Assembly: GCF_036373705.1 (NCBI RefSeq)
Contig: NC_089855.1
Coordinates: 3,806,501-3,870,500 of the forward strand
DNA length: 64,000 nt
Reading direction: 5' to 3'
Origin: Amia ocellicauda
Lineage: Eukaryota > Chordata > Actinopteri > Amiiformes > Amiidae
The notes beneath the pieces are model-generated. The model saw only the letters and a program-made list of their open reading frames with translations, ran no database searches and had not been told where the DNA came from. This document shows, piece by piece, positions 45,137 through 56,229 of this stretch. Made by a program: the position numbers and the translations under genes. Every line of letters starts with the position of its first letter. The stretch's first letter is position 1.

Positions 45137-47567
45137 GGTGACTTGTCAAACATCTCCCTGCTCTCTGTGGACAGCTGTGAAGTGTTGCAATAACTATTTC
45201 ATGTGGCATCCTCGATAAGGCGTCTGCATTTCCATTGAACTTCCCTTTTCTATACTGAACATCGAAGTCAAACATAGCCAAGTGAGAGACCCAATGCTGG
45301 CCAGTGGCATCCAGTTTGGCAGATGTCATTACCTTTTGCGGGTTATTGTCAGTCAGCACCGTGAAGCGATGTCCATATAAGTGGTTGTTAAACTTTTCGG
45401 TCACTGCCCACTTCAGTGCCAAGAACTCAAGCTTGTGTGCTGGATATCGACTTTCTGCTGGCCTCAAGGCTCTACTGGCATATGCAATGACGCGTTCGCT
45501 CCCATTCTGCATCTGTGCAAGCACGGCACCCAATCCCTCACCAGATGCATCCACCTGCAGCACAAATGGCAATTTGTAGTCTGCATATGCTAGCACAGGT
45601 GTAGTGGTCAGCTTTTAAATCAAAGTCTGGAAAGATTACTCACACTCATCTACCCATTCAAATGGTATGGGTACTGGACCAGGCTTCTTTGCACCTTTCT
45701 TTCTTTTATGTGGGTCACCAGAAGTCAAATGGTACAAGGGTGCTGCAATTGCTGCATAGCCCTCAATAAATCGGCGGTAGTATCCACAGAATCCCAGGAA
45801 CTGCAATACTTCTTTCCTTGTAGAAGGCCTTCTCCAGTCCCTCACCTTTCTGATCTTCTCTGGATCTGTTTTGATTCCTTCAGCTGAAACAATATGTCCA
45901 AGGTACTGAACCTCAGTCTTCAACAGATGGCACTTAGAGGGCTTTAATTTTAACCCATGCTGTCGTAATCTGTCGAATACGAGTTGAAGACGTTCCAGAT
46001 GCTCATCAAATGTTTTTGAAAACACTACTATGTCATCAAGATATATCAGCACACTAGCAAAATTAAGGTCACCCAAACAGAAGGTCATTAGCCTCTGAAA
46101 TGTAGCAGGAGCGTTTTGCAGTCCAAAAGGCATCCTGTTAGCTTCATAAAGGCCCATCGGGGTGCTAAAAGCAGTCTTGTGCTTGTCCTTTTCAGCAACT
46201 TCCACTTACCAATATCCAGAAGTGAGATCAAGCATGGAGAAGAACTTGGCTTGACCCAGAGCATCTAGAGCTTCTTCGATTCTCGGAAGTGGAAATGCAT
46301 CCCAAGTGCTGTGTGAATTTAACTTTCGGTAATCAACACAGATTCGAAGGGATCCATCCTTTTTGGACACCACCACAATAGGAGATGCATTTGGACTTTT
46401 GCTGGGACGAATAACTCCTGCGGTTTCCATTTCAGCAATCTGCTTCCTTACATCTTGAAACTGGGATGGAGGTATCTTCCTATATGGCAACCGGAATGGC
46501 TGAGGATCCACTAAGGGAATTTCGTGCTGCACTGTCGTAGTTTTCACATAATCCAGAGGGTGCTGTGAAAAGACATCAGCATTTCTCGCCAACAACCTCT
46601 TTAGCTGTTTCAGCTGCACTTCATTACTTACAGCCACACCTGTCATGTCTACGGGAGGTATTTCATCATTACTTCCATCACGTTCTACAGCAGTCTGGAC
46701 ACGGCAAGCTCCAAATGAGAATGTTCCCTCTTTTGTGGTGGTTGTCTGGCCATCCACATCATTTATGCTATTCACTAAGAAGAGGTCAGCAAGGTAAGTA
46801 TTAGGTTTGATTTTAATCGGCTTTGCAGACAAATTGCACACCCTAACTGGAACACGTCCTCTGTTAATGTCATTTAGTACACGACCAACAACTAGGCCTA
46901 TAGGTAGCTTAGATGACTGACGTCCTTCAATCAGTGCAAGATATGGTGCCTCACCAGGTCCCATGGGAACTGCACAGTTAATATGAGTTTCTTCCCCTGC
47001 CTGGACAATGTGATTATGCTTCCCTACATATTTAGCCCCTCCTACTTTGCCTATGGGTCCCCCAAACTCTTTCTTTCCAAACTCCAGGAAAGCTGTTTAC
47101 CATTCTGGGGATTGGTGCTTGATCTGATTCAAGTAGTTCCTTCCATGGAGAGCTTGCAAATCACTGCGGCTTGCACGGAGAACATTCGTTCCTATGAGCA
47201 ATGGAACCTCTTTTCTATACTCAGTAACTGGAACTACAAAAGCAGGAACCTTTTCATGTACTTGACCCAAGAACCTCAATGTAATGTAGGAAACCCCATT
47301 GTGAGGGACATCTTGTCCTGCCGCCCCCTCTATGGGCACATCCGAGGCCTCAACCTTCTGTTTCCTGAGGGAGGGGTGTTTACTCAAGAACACATCTGTA
47401 ATTGTGATTACCTGTGATCCTGAATCTATTAAAGCTCTACATTCAGCTCCATTGATCGCCACAATTCCCTCATTGCTTGGGCCTATTAAAGGTGTTTCCT
47501 CTGCGCTCTGGTTTAGGGACTTAATTGCCTGCAGCTGGCCACCACCACCTCTTCAGTTGTTGCAGTA
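45114..47567 (-). pseudogene. Gypsy protease / reverse transcriptase / RNase H with in-frame stops
   Basis: One continuous frame broken only by stops. The protease part (47097-47462) has LIDSGSQ and LLIGTNVL. Reverse transcriptase (about 45700-46700) has DGSLRICVDYRKLN, the MLDLTSGYW block and YLDD in LIYLDDIVVFS. RNase H (45114-45596) has DASGEGLGAVL and LTDNNP and ends with DALSRMP. Stops inside Pol are TAA at 47097, 46206, 45636 and 45615, and a TGA lies just after the gag stop. All four TAA could each come from a glutamine CAA by one C-to-T change. Confidence 0.88.
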
Positions 47568-48867
47568 CTAGTTTAACTCTGGCTCTTGTAAGTTCTCACC
47601 TGCACCATTTTGCACTTGATCCTCTGGCAGAAGAGCTCTACACTCTCTGGCAAGTTGTCCTTGTCGATTGCACCTGTAGCATGTGACGTCAGAGTGTCTG
47701 AAGCTTCGTTGACCTCTTGACCTTTGGTTCCAGGGGGCTGCATTCTGCTTAGGCACACTGGGATTTTTGACTTGAGCTTCTAACTGCTCTGCCTGTCCTA
47801 ATGCCAGCTGCTTTACCAATTCCATTAGTTCAGTAATTTCTGAGGGTGGTTTGGAAGCGACATTAGGTCTACCTCTAGGGTTCTGCACCACCTCTTCGAT
47901 CCTTACTGTATGACCCTGGCTTTGACCTTTTCGCAACTTCTTGCTTGAGTTAAATCTTTTACTCTCACGTGCCAAATGTCTAAGCTCTGCCTGTAACTCC
48001 TTAAAAGTCATGGAAGTAGGTTTCATAGGGGCAAGTCTCAGATACATTTCCTCCTCACAGAGGCCTCGCATGAACTGGCGTGTGAGCTTGTAATCTCTGT
48101 CTGGGTAGGGGCGATTCCCATTGCGCTTCTCTTCATCTGTGCGCAAGATTGCTTCTAGAGCTATTGCATACGAACAGGCAGACTCACCCGCCTTTTGGCT
48201 TCTTTCATAGAAATCTGCTAGAGGGTCAGATGAAACCTGTGTCTCACTATATTCCTCCCTTAGTTCATTAAAGGCCCTTGATGCCGTTTGTTCATTCAGT
48301 GGCAAATTAAGAACAAGTTTCCTTGCTTCCCCACTTAAATGTCTCACAATTGTTGCAAACAGGAAATTTGGAGGCATGGCCCCAGCACTGCATAAATACT
48401 GCATATCTCGAATCCAATCTTCTATCAAAATTTTGCTCTCCACATTTCCACTGAACACAGGTACGCTTCTAACCTGATGTGATGAGGACATCATGACTGA
48501 AGGAGGTGCAGTACTATAGGTAGCAGCTTTTCCCCACTGATTAGTAGCATAAGTATGTGCAAATTCCTGAGTTCCATAAGACATTGTGGATTCTATAGGG
48601 CACATTCCCTTTACCATAACTGTTTAATGGTGTACTTGTAACATGCCTCTGGCCAGTAAGTGGTACACTAGGGGAGGACACAACTACACTCTGTAAGGGG
48701 ACAGCATCATACATTTGAGCTTGCGGCTCCATAACAGTAACCTTAGGTTTTGCCCCCACACCCATTTCCTGCTGGCATGGTATTTTTATAGGACTTTCAC
48801 GGATGAGTCCATTATCCAAATTGTTATCTTGAGGAGCATACATGACTAATATTTTATTACGACCCAC
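47568..48867 (-). pseudogene. Gypsy Gag, frameshifted near its start
   Basis: The main frame (47568-48617, 349 codons) has a capsid-like region with FSGN…IEDWIRDMQYL, a helical AFNELREEYSET part and FMRGLCEEEMYLRLAP. It ends in a single zinc knuckle CYRCNRQGQLARECRA in which Q replaces the usual H. It stops with TAG in the same frame as Pol, which suggests stop-codon readthrough in the ancestor. The upstream piece 48541-48867 is in another frame and is probably the original N-terminus. Confidence 0.8.
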
Positions 48868-48901
48868 ATATGCGATGATGTCTCCTATGAAAAGGTATAT
48901 A

Positions 48902-50115
48902 CACTCACCTAAAGGATTATTAGGAACACCTGTTCAATTTCTCATTAATGCAATTATCTAACCAACCAATCACATGGCAGTTGCTTCAATGCATTTAGGG
49001 GTGTGGTCCTGGTCAAGACAATCTCCTGAACTCCAAACTGAATGTCTGAATGGGAAAGAAAGGTGATTTAAGCAATTTTGAGCGTGGCATGGTTGTTGGT
49101 GCCAGACGGGCCGGTCTGAGTATTTCACAATCTGCTCAGTTACTGGGATTTTCACGCACAACCATTTCTAGGGTTTACAAAGAATGGTGTGAAAAGGGAA
49201 AAACATCCAGTATGCGGCAGTCCTGTGGGCGAAAATGCCTTGTTGATGCTAGAGGTCAGAGGAGAATGGGCCGACTGATTCAAGCTGATAGAAGAGCAAC
49301 TTTGACTGAAATAAGCACTCGTTACAACCGAGGTATTCAGCAAAGCATTTGTGAAGGCACAACACGTACAACCTTGAGGCGGATGGGCTACAACAGCAGA
49401 AGACCTCACCGGGTACTACTCATCTCCACTACAAATAGGAAAAAGAGGCTACAATTTGCACAAGCTCACCAAAATTGGACAGTTGAAGACTGGAAAAATG
49501 TTGCCTGGTCTGATGAGTCTCGATTTCTGTTGAGACATTCAGATGGTAGAGTCAGAATTTGGCGTAAACAGAATGAGAACATGGATCCATCATGCCTTGT
49601 TACCACTGTGCAGGCTGGTGGTGGTGGTGTAATGGTGTGGGGGATGTTTTCTTGGCACACTTTAGGCCCCTTAGTGCCAATTGGGCATCGTTTAAATGCC
49701 ACGGCCTACCTGAGCATTGTTTCTGGCCATGTCCATCCCTTTATGACCACCATGTACCCATCCTCTGATGGCTACTTCCAGCAGGATAATGCACCATGTC
49801 ACAAAGGTCGAATCATTTCAAATTGGTTTCTTGAACATGACAATGACTTCACTGTACTAAACTGGCCCCCACAGTCACCAGATCTCAACCCAATAGAGCA
49901 TCTTTGGGATGTGGTGGAACAGGAGCTTCGTGCCCTGGATGTGCATCTCACAAATCTCCATCAACTGCAAGATGCTATCCTATCAATATGGGCCAACATT
50001 TCTAAAGAATGCTTTCAGCACCTTGTTGAATCAATGCCACGTAGAATTAAGGCAGTTCTGAAGGCGAAAGGGGGTCAAACACAGTATTAGTATGGTGTTC
50101 CTAATAATCCTTTAG
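48902..50115 (+). mobile_element. DD36E (Incomer-like) Tc1/mariner element, copy 3, nested in gypsy
   Basis: Inverted ends cactcacctaaaggattat and aataatcctttaggtgagtg, bounded by TA in the TA-rich edge of the gypsy 5' LTR. It lies opposite to the provirus orientation. Confidence 0.93.
49050..50090 (+). CDS. Tc1/mariner DD36E transposase, intact (copy 3)
   Basis: A 346-codon open frame from MGKKGDLSNFERGM to KGGQTQY with D155 (AWSDESR), D246 (FQQDNAPCH) and E283 (NPIEHLW) in place. Private changes include RGIQQSI, HRVLLIS, IVSGHV and VEQELRALDVHLTN. Because the element interrupts a provirus with nearly identical LTRs, this insertion is the youngest well-dated event in the window. Activity is plausible but untested. 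Confidence 0.93.
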   Translation: MGKKGDLSNFERGMVVGARRAGLSISQSAQLLGFSRTTISRVYKEWCEKGKTSSMRQSCGRKCLVDARGQRRMGRLIQADRRATLTEISTRYNRGIQQSICEGTTRTTLRRMGYNSRRPHRVLLISTTNRKKRLQFAQAHQNWTVEDWKNVAWSDESRFLLRHSDGRVRIWRKQNENMDPSCLVTTVQAGGGGVMVWGMFSWHTLGPLVPIGHRLNATAYLSIVSGHVHPFMTTMYPSSDGYFQQDNAPCHKGRIISNWFLEHDNDFTVLNWPPQSPDLNPIEHLWDVVEQELRALDVHLTNLHQLQDAILSIWANISKECFQHLVESMPRRIKAVLKAKGGQTQY

Positions 50116-50119
50116 GTGA

Positions 50120-50826
50120 GTGTATATATATATATATATATATATATTTTGTTACTTTGCGTTGTGTATTACTTATTTATTTTATCCCATTTAATAATAA
50201 AACAACCCAGGCACCAGGATGTGAGAGAAAAGAAAAGCAACAAGCTTTATTGTTTTGTGATCAGTGTCTCCAGCTTTGGGATACAGGAAAAGGAACTTTC
50301 TTAGTATTTCTGTTCATTTTGTACACAGTTCACAATCTTATTAAATCAAAACAGAAATACATGTCAAACGTAACATGGTTCTCTTTCGCCAATTAAGTGC
50401 ATTTACACATCTTTTAAATGTAATGTGTCATCCTCGATTACATTAATAAACAAAATAACCCAAATATAAAATGTAAACAATGCCACATGTCTCGTTTGTA
50501 TATATGTTTTAGTACAACACTAAACACAATGGAACAAAAAAAATACATTGGATAACAACAGTTTACATATTACACATCAATATTTATCATAATCATTATT
50601 GGATGGTTTGTAAATGTAAAGTTTATTAATGGATTGTATCAGACTATTTACAATAGGTATTACCTTTGGGATACAGGAAAAGGAACTAAAGATTAATCGC
50701 AGAACTCGTCAGTTCCCTTTCCTGTTTTTTTCCAACTATGTACAATAAGGATAGCTCCCCCCGGAGGTTAACCCTATATTACATTAATTAACCTGAAGGA
50801 CTTCAATACCAGTCCTCCAGGCTACA
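50120..50826 (-). repeat. 5' LTR of the gypsy provirus
   Basis: The partner of 42490-43184; it begins tgtagcctggaggactgg at 50826 on the minus strand. Differences from the other LTR are about five substitutions and a 2-base indel. The inner edge is obscured by the DD36E insertion in its TA tract. Confidence 0.85.
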
Positions 50827-51394
50827 CTGTATTAGAGTATTTTAAAATAACCTGCACTGAAACAACCATTGGTATTTGAAGTATTTTAATTATGTATGAA
50901 AATCTTATTCTCCTGTCATGTTTATTATTCCGTTTTATTCTGTCATTGGCTGCTGATGACGTCACTCTCCACGATCGGTGCCGATCAAGTCGTAAATATT
51001 AAACGTTTAATAAAATCGTAGGGGCTCCGACTAGCTTACGATCGGATCGCAGACCGTCTCTCACTACACGACAATCAGTGGAGGGACACGCCCCAACCAA
51101 GCTGCCTGTCCTAACGATCAGGGCCGATTTGTCATGAGGGCCAAATCTGGCTCAAATCTGGCTTAAAATCGTGTAGTGTGACCCCAGCATCAGTATGGTC
51201 TCGAGGAAGAGTACTCAAGCACTTTCAAATAATAAAGCTGGGAACATTTTTGACAGTATCAAACATATGTATAATTATTATTCATATGTATGATATTTTA
51301 AAGTTACATAGGTCAATATATTAAAACAAGTTGCACTGATATCATATCTGTTGGCATTTAGTCAGACATGATCCATCTCGCCGACCGTAACTGC

Positions 51395-51612
51395 AGTCCA
51401 ACCATGCCAACCAGTTGCCGACGTCAGTCATCCTCCACTTCCTTGACGTACTGCAGTCTGACCATGCCCACCATATGCTGATGTCGGGTATACGTCACCC
51501 CCCCACCATACTGCTGTCTGACCATGCCAACCATATGCCGACGTTGGCTATACTGCACCACCCGACTGCGACTGATGTCCAACCATGCCAACCATATGTC
51601 GACGTTGCCCAA
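51395..51612. repeat. Four-unit minisatellite (~57-60 bp)
   Basis: Imperfect units each carry a form of ctgcagtctgaccatgccaa then ccatatgccgacgt, starting near 51395, 51452, 51511 and 51567. ORFs over it on both strands repeat the same peptide and are artefacts. Confidence 0.75.
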
Positions 51613-52375
51613 CGTCCTGTGCTATCTGGATTAGTGGCAGTTCCACAGACCTCCAGAGAGGGGAGAAAGGAGGAGGGGAGAGGCAGAGAGATGAGGTGAG
51701 AGGGATTAGGGAGGCAATGGTGAGCAGGTGCACGCAGAGATGCAGGATAGAGCATGAATTGGAGAGACAGGCATAGCTGCCTAGTGTTGATGTGCGGCGT
51801 CTCCTGACAGTCTTCTCCTCGCTGGAGTCCCACAGCTAGAGTCCCTGCCCTTTGGAAGTGGGGCCCTTCGGAGGGGGGGTACTGAAGGCTGCTGGCGCTG
51901 ACTGCTGGTGCAAAGGTCCTGGAGGCTGTAAAATAGTCCACCTGTAATTAATTGGGAGAGCACACACCTGAATTATGTTGAATTACACTGCCTTGGTGAG
52001 AGTGTGCAAGTGCCTCCCTAGTACAGCAATTGGCCGAATTAAGTGTTTGGAATGTCAGGAATGCTAACACAATTAACAACCTATTCTGATTGCAGACAAG
52101 GTGAGGCCGAACGCACAATTACACTGAACAATATCTCCCTATAATAATATGCAATGCAACCATTTCTGATTACAGATTACACAATAAATAGTATAACAAG
52201 TAAGTCAGTAACTAACAAACGGTAGCTGCCGTGCTAAGGTTACTAATACAGGTGCAAAATATATACAGTTAAACAAGCTAAAGCAACCGGTACCTAGCTG
52301 AGATGGGTGACTACGTCCGCTGGTCCATGTAGGCATCCTGGGATGAAGAGGTAAACAATACCAGTACCAGTTAGT
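51613..52375. other. Spacer, no gene seen
   Basis: A purine-rich patch (51650-51740) and otherwise unremarkable sequence; the 148-codon minus ORF runs through the minisatellite and has no domain. Confidence 0.45.
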
Positions 52376-52534
52376 GGGATGGGACATTGCACGTTACAAT
52401 GGGGCAGAGACCATCCCTCTGCCTGCTTTAACTAGGATAGCTGTACTAGATAAAGCAGGCAGATGATCTGCCTGAGTGACAGCTCACAGCAGCCTACAGG
52501 CTGCCAAGTTTGAAAACACGTGATGTCCCATCCC
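52376..52534. repeat. Nested inverted repeats (foldback)
   Basis: Outer arms gggatgggacat (52376-52387) and its exact complement (52523-52534). Inner arms ctgcctgcttta (52419-52430) and its exact complement (52451-52462). Together they form a two-tier hairpin of 159 bases. Confidence 0.6.
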
Positions 52535-52675
52535 CCTTTGGGTAGTATGCTCTTCTTCAGATAACCAGGGCTGCATTCGCAACCCATCGTTGGAATTGTA
52601 TAAGTACAATATTTCAATACAGTACATTCTGTGTTCTCTGTAGCAACACTATGTATATATCACTGTTGAAATAAC

Positions 52676-52772
52676 AAGGTCAAGGTAAACTTTATTATCC
52701 CACAAGGGGAAATTCAAGGGGAAATGGTCATACGCATCCCATTTAAAACACAGAAATACACTATACATACAC

Positions 52773-52808
<36 letters not shown>

Positions 52809-53060
52809 ATGGAATATTCTGTGCAATACTAACAATATAAAATATCATATACAATATACAATCCAAATATACAACATGCACATCAAAATACCCAAACCCA
52901 ATTATGTAGTTGGACATCTATCTATCATTTAATAATCTAATTGCTGTAGGCACAAATGATTTACTCTACCTTGTTCTAATTTTCTGTTGCAGGATTCTGC
53001 CATTTGACCTGCTACTCCTTTGGAACAGATAAACATACCCACAAAGCCATCCTGTATCTG
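52676..53060 (-). repeat. LINE-like 3' tail fragment with (CA)n
   Basis: aaggtaaactttattatccc at 52681 resembles the 3' ends of fish LINEs in minus orientation. A (CA)n tract lies at 52770-52804 and a decayed coding remnant with AIGT/C-type residues near 52930-53000. Low certainty. Confidence 0.4.
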
Positions 53061-53838
53061 TGTTTGTGTTGTCATGGGTATCAGAGACTGTGCAGTAGCA
53101 AATTGGGTAATTGGGCGCAATGCTTCACAGGTCCAGTTCAGAACCACAGTGTGTCACAGTCGAGTGAATGTCAGTTAATTTACGTGGAGATCTGGTATAT
53201 AAAATACATACAGAAAATACTACTACAACTGCAACTATTACAACAACTGTTCATAATAATAATATATACACCCGCTTACTTAGTTCAAATTTTATTTTAG
53301 CAAATTATCATGGCAAACAATGATCACAACAGATACATTGGGATTAAATAGGCATGATTAATCTTAGATCAACAATTAATCTCTTATACAAAGAGTCAAT
53401 GCTGGTCCAAAACACATTTAAATTGCCTCTTACAAACGAATGGCTGACCTGTAGCTGCTCCCTCCTGTCTCATGGGGCTCTTGAGTCTTAACGGATCCAT
53501 GTATGTCCTATTGATACACTGCATTGGCTGCTCATAACTTAAGCATATATTTGAATATTTGAATAAAATGTAACAATGCATGATCCTTCTATTTTCCAAT
53601 GTAACCAAATTGGATCATTGTATGATATATTTTAAATATGTTTAATTCTGTAATCTATACATCTATTTTAGATATTCAAAAAATATTATGCGGTTCTGCT
53701 ATGCATTTTCAATAGGGATTACACACACAAATATATGAATACATATCCCATATGAATATAAAGTAAACTGTCCAGGACCCCTGGATTAGGAAAGCATCAT
53801 CTTCTGCATGCATCATTTCACGAAGGGGCTGAATCCTT
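53061..53838. other. OR4 3' flank, no gene
   Basis: AT-rich; includes a decayed foldback MITE relative at 53648-53725. Confidence 0.4.
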
Positions 53839-54801
53839 TCACTTGCTACCTGGGAAGATACTGCTCTTGTTCAGTGTTTTTGCCAAGCTGTCCCTGATCT
53901 CTTTAGTCCTCAGGCAGTAGATGATCGGATTCATGAGGGCAGGGAAGACATTCTGAATCACAGACCCCATAACACGGCTGTCCACTGAGGTCCCAGGAAT
54001 CCTGTAGGAGATGAAGACCCCTGCAGTTGTGAGGAAGAACACAGAGATGACCAGCAGGTGTGAGCTGCAGGTGGACACGGCCTTGGCTCTTCCCGCTGAG
54101 CTAGAGATACGCAATACTGACAGAAGGATCTTCACATAGGACAGCAGAATGAGAAACAGAGGGATGAGAAGAATACTCAGCCCAACAGATAAGCTAACAT
54201 AGCTGATTAAGAGAACATCTCCACAGGCCAGGCGTAGGACTCCCGAATAATCACAGAAGCATTGGAGGACTATGTTGGGTCCACAGAACCGCTTTGTGAG
54301 TGCCAGAATTAAAAAAAGGATTGGGCTCAGGAACCCTCCCAGCCAACAAACAACTATGAGTTGCAAAGTGAACCTAATGGTCATCCTAGCTGGGTAGTGG
54401 AGTGGGTGACAGATGGCCACATACCTGTCATAAGCCATGAGCAGCAAGATAAAGCTTTCTATAGATGCCAGAGCTAGAAAGAAGTAGGTCTGGGTGAAGC
54501 ATGCTGAGAAGGAGACAGTGTGAGGATTAGACCTGAAGACAGCTAGCATAGTGGGTACAGTGCATGTAGAAAGGGTGATGTCAATAATAGCAAGGCTACA
54601 TATTGTCAGGTACATAGGGTTGTGCAAGCTTGTGTCTACCATCAGTATGAAAATAAGGAGAAGATTCCCCAGTAAAATGAGGAGGTAGACTGTCAGGAAC
54701 ACAGCAAATAGGATGGTCTTGCTCTCTCTGTCCTGCAGTCCAGGGAAACCAACAATAACAAATTCACTGACCATTGATCCCGTGTAGTTTGTATCAGCCA
54801 T
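53839..54801 (-). CDS. Olfactory receptor OR4 (7TM GPCR), diverged paralogue
   Basis: An intact 320-residue receptor starting MADTNYTGSMVSEF. It has the same skeleton as OR1-3: NYT glycosylation site at 5-7, FPGLQ, GN at 45-46, C101, MAYDRYVAIC at 122-131, KAVSTC at 240-245, NPIIYCLRTKEIRDSL at 291-306. It is clearly diverged through TM2-TM5 (ICSLAIIDITLSTCTVPTML, ALASIESFILLL) and has NPMY in place of TPMY after TM1. It is therefore an older paralogue outside the recent duplication. An acceptor AG ends at 54809, eight bases before the ATG. Confidence 0.95.
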   Translation of the reverse strand: MADTNYTGSMVSEFVIVGFPGLQDRESKTILFAVFLTVYLLILLGNLLLIFILMVDTSLHNPMYLTICSLAIIDITLSTCTVPTMLAVFRSNPHTVSFSACFTQTYFFLALASIESFILLLMAYDRYVAICHPLHYPARMTIRFTLQLIVVCWLGGFLSPILFLILALTKRFCGPNIVLQCFCDYSGVLRLACGDVLLISYVSLSVGLSILLIPLFLILLSYVKILLSVLRISSSAGRAKAVSTCSSHLLVISVFFLTTAGVFISYRIPGTSVDSRVMGSVIQNVFPALMNPIIYCLRTKEIRDSLAKTLNKSSIFPGSK

Positions 54802-54808
54802 GGCTGTT

Positions 54809-55607
54809 CTGAAAATGATGAGAAATTACATATATAGGACATGAAAGGACAATGTATTCTGACAGGTAATAAAACCTCAACAGAAATTTAGAAATACAGT
54901 TACAGGAGAAAATCACCCACATTCATTTTTCATACCACATTCCCTGGTAACAATGTCTCTGTAAGGTGTCTTATCTCCAGCAGTGGTGACTGACCTTACC
55001 TGTGAAATGCCAGCAGAAATATGAGAGTGTCTGCCTTCTAGTCACTTTCATTAAATGTATCACTATTGTGCACCCCCAATTATGCAACCACATTTTATAT
55101 CAATTGTAAGAGTAAAACATGCACTGTAAAATAAGTAAAGAAAACCTGTCACATTGAATAAAAAAATATTAGAATGTAACTAAGTTTTGCTAATTGCTCT
55201 GCATTCAATAGCAGAATATGTTGCACACACAATGCTAACAATTCAGAAAACATTATATAATCCAAAAACTGTTCCACACATGATTTCAGAAATATAAAAC
55301 ATGTTCTCAATTCTGCAGCATTGCCAAGGCTGCACAGCACAGTTTTCCAAATCCAGTTATTATTGGAGGCAGATTCATCTCTTTATTCTCATGTTGGTAA
55401 CAGATCAGAGGGTCACTGGAGAATGTGCCCTCATAGACAAACCACAGAACCTGAAGCTCGAGTGTACAGACCAGTATTCCTGGGGTGTATACTCTGTAGG
55501 AGTGACATGTCTAATGCGATCTCTCATAGTGAATATGCCAGCATCTTCACAGAAAGTGTAATAATGACAACACTGATCCGCTCTGAAAAGGAATACATGA
55601 CACTTAC
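54809..55607 (-). other. Predicted 5' UTR intron of OR4
   Basis: The donor gtaagtg starts at 55607 and the acceptor ttctcatcattttcag ends at 54809. 799 bases. The ORFs inside it have no domain. Confidence 0.5.
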
Positions 55608-55665
55608 CAACTGAAGCACTAGATTGAGCACCTGAATTGAACACACACAGCTTTATACCAGGTCC
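55600..55665 (-). promoter_or_regulatory. Candidate OR4 core promoter and first exon
   Basis: On the minus strand TATAAAG lies at 55651-55657 and a canonical donor ttg|gtaagtg ends the predicted non-coding exon at 55608. The TATA-to-donor distance (about 45 bases) resembles modules P1-P3, but the sequence is otherwise unrelated to them. Confidence 0.5.
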
Positions 55666-56093
55666 CAGTCCACTGGGGCTCTACAGGCTGTAACACAAAG
55701 GCAATTAAAGCAATTAGTTCAACTCATTAGGCCGTCACTGAGGACTGAAGTTTACATCACACAACATTTCTAAAGAAACACACTGACGTGGTGAACAGCA
55801 GACTTTTTGACCCTTTGACCTATTTGTTTAAGATAGAAAAAGATACAAGAGTAAAGCAACATTGTGGGAAGGGAGCTTCTATCAGTTCTGCTGGATATTG
55901 TTTCTACTGAGGAGTGTAGAGAGGCCACAGCTGTGTAGAGGAGTGCTGGGAAACACTTCAAAGGGAAAACAGAAACATTTCAGGCAGTTACATTGTATTG
56001 TTAAAAATACACAATTAAAATAATTAAGAATTATTTGTATCAGATGATATGTGTTTGGTTCAGTCAATGCCACTGGAAACACAAAAGTATGGC

Positions 56094-56095
<2 letters not shown>

Positions 56096-56147
<52 letters not shown>
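56096..56147. repeat. (TA)n microsatellite
   Basis: About 26 TA units, with no transposon end recognised beside it. Confidence 0.95.
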
Positions 56148-56149
<2 letters not shown>

Positions 56150-56229
56150 TTATTTTTTGAAGAAGTTATTTGTAAAGTTGAGAATAATGACCAATCCATG
56201 AAATTAAAGGTTTACAAAACCTGCAAACT

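Larger units (their letters stand above)
42490..50826 (-). mobile_element. Ty3/gypsy LTR retrotransposon, near full length, defective
   Basis: Minus-strand provirus: 5' LTR at the high-coordinate end, then gag, protease, RT, RNase H, integrase (the Ty3/gypsy order), a polypurine tract (43185-43195, catggggtggg on the minus strand) and the 3' LTR. A DD36E element (48902-50115) interrupts the 5' LTR/leader junction. Coding regions carry several stops and frameshifts, although the LTRs differ by only about five substitutions over some 675 bases. Confidence 0.9.
41153..51187. mobile_element. DNA element with 19-bp inverted ends, opened by nested insertions
   Basis: The left end carries gggtcacactacacgattt at 41155 and the right end carries its exact complement ending at 51185. 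Flanking inner sequence on both sides is GC-richer and similar in style (cgatc-rich, gacgtca). Between them lie a LINE tail and the gypsy provirus, so the original element was probably only 1-1.5 kb. No target duplication is clear, so the superfamily is unassigned. Confidence 0.5.

Noticed and set aside
43986..45218. Plus-strand ORFs across the gypsy pol region
   Set aside because: They are shadows of the minus-strand integrase frame with no domains.
45114..47567. APOBEC3-type hypermutation of the gypsy provirus
   Set aside because: That process gives G-to-A on the coding strand and needs APOBEC3, which fish lack; the stops here would need coding-strand C-to-T.
51395..51612. CRISPR-like repeat array
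   Set aside because: Units are diverged and contiguous without distinct spacers, in a vertebrate genome; it is a minisatellite.
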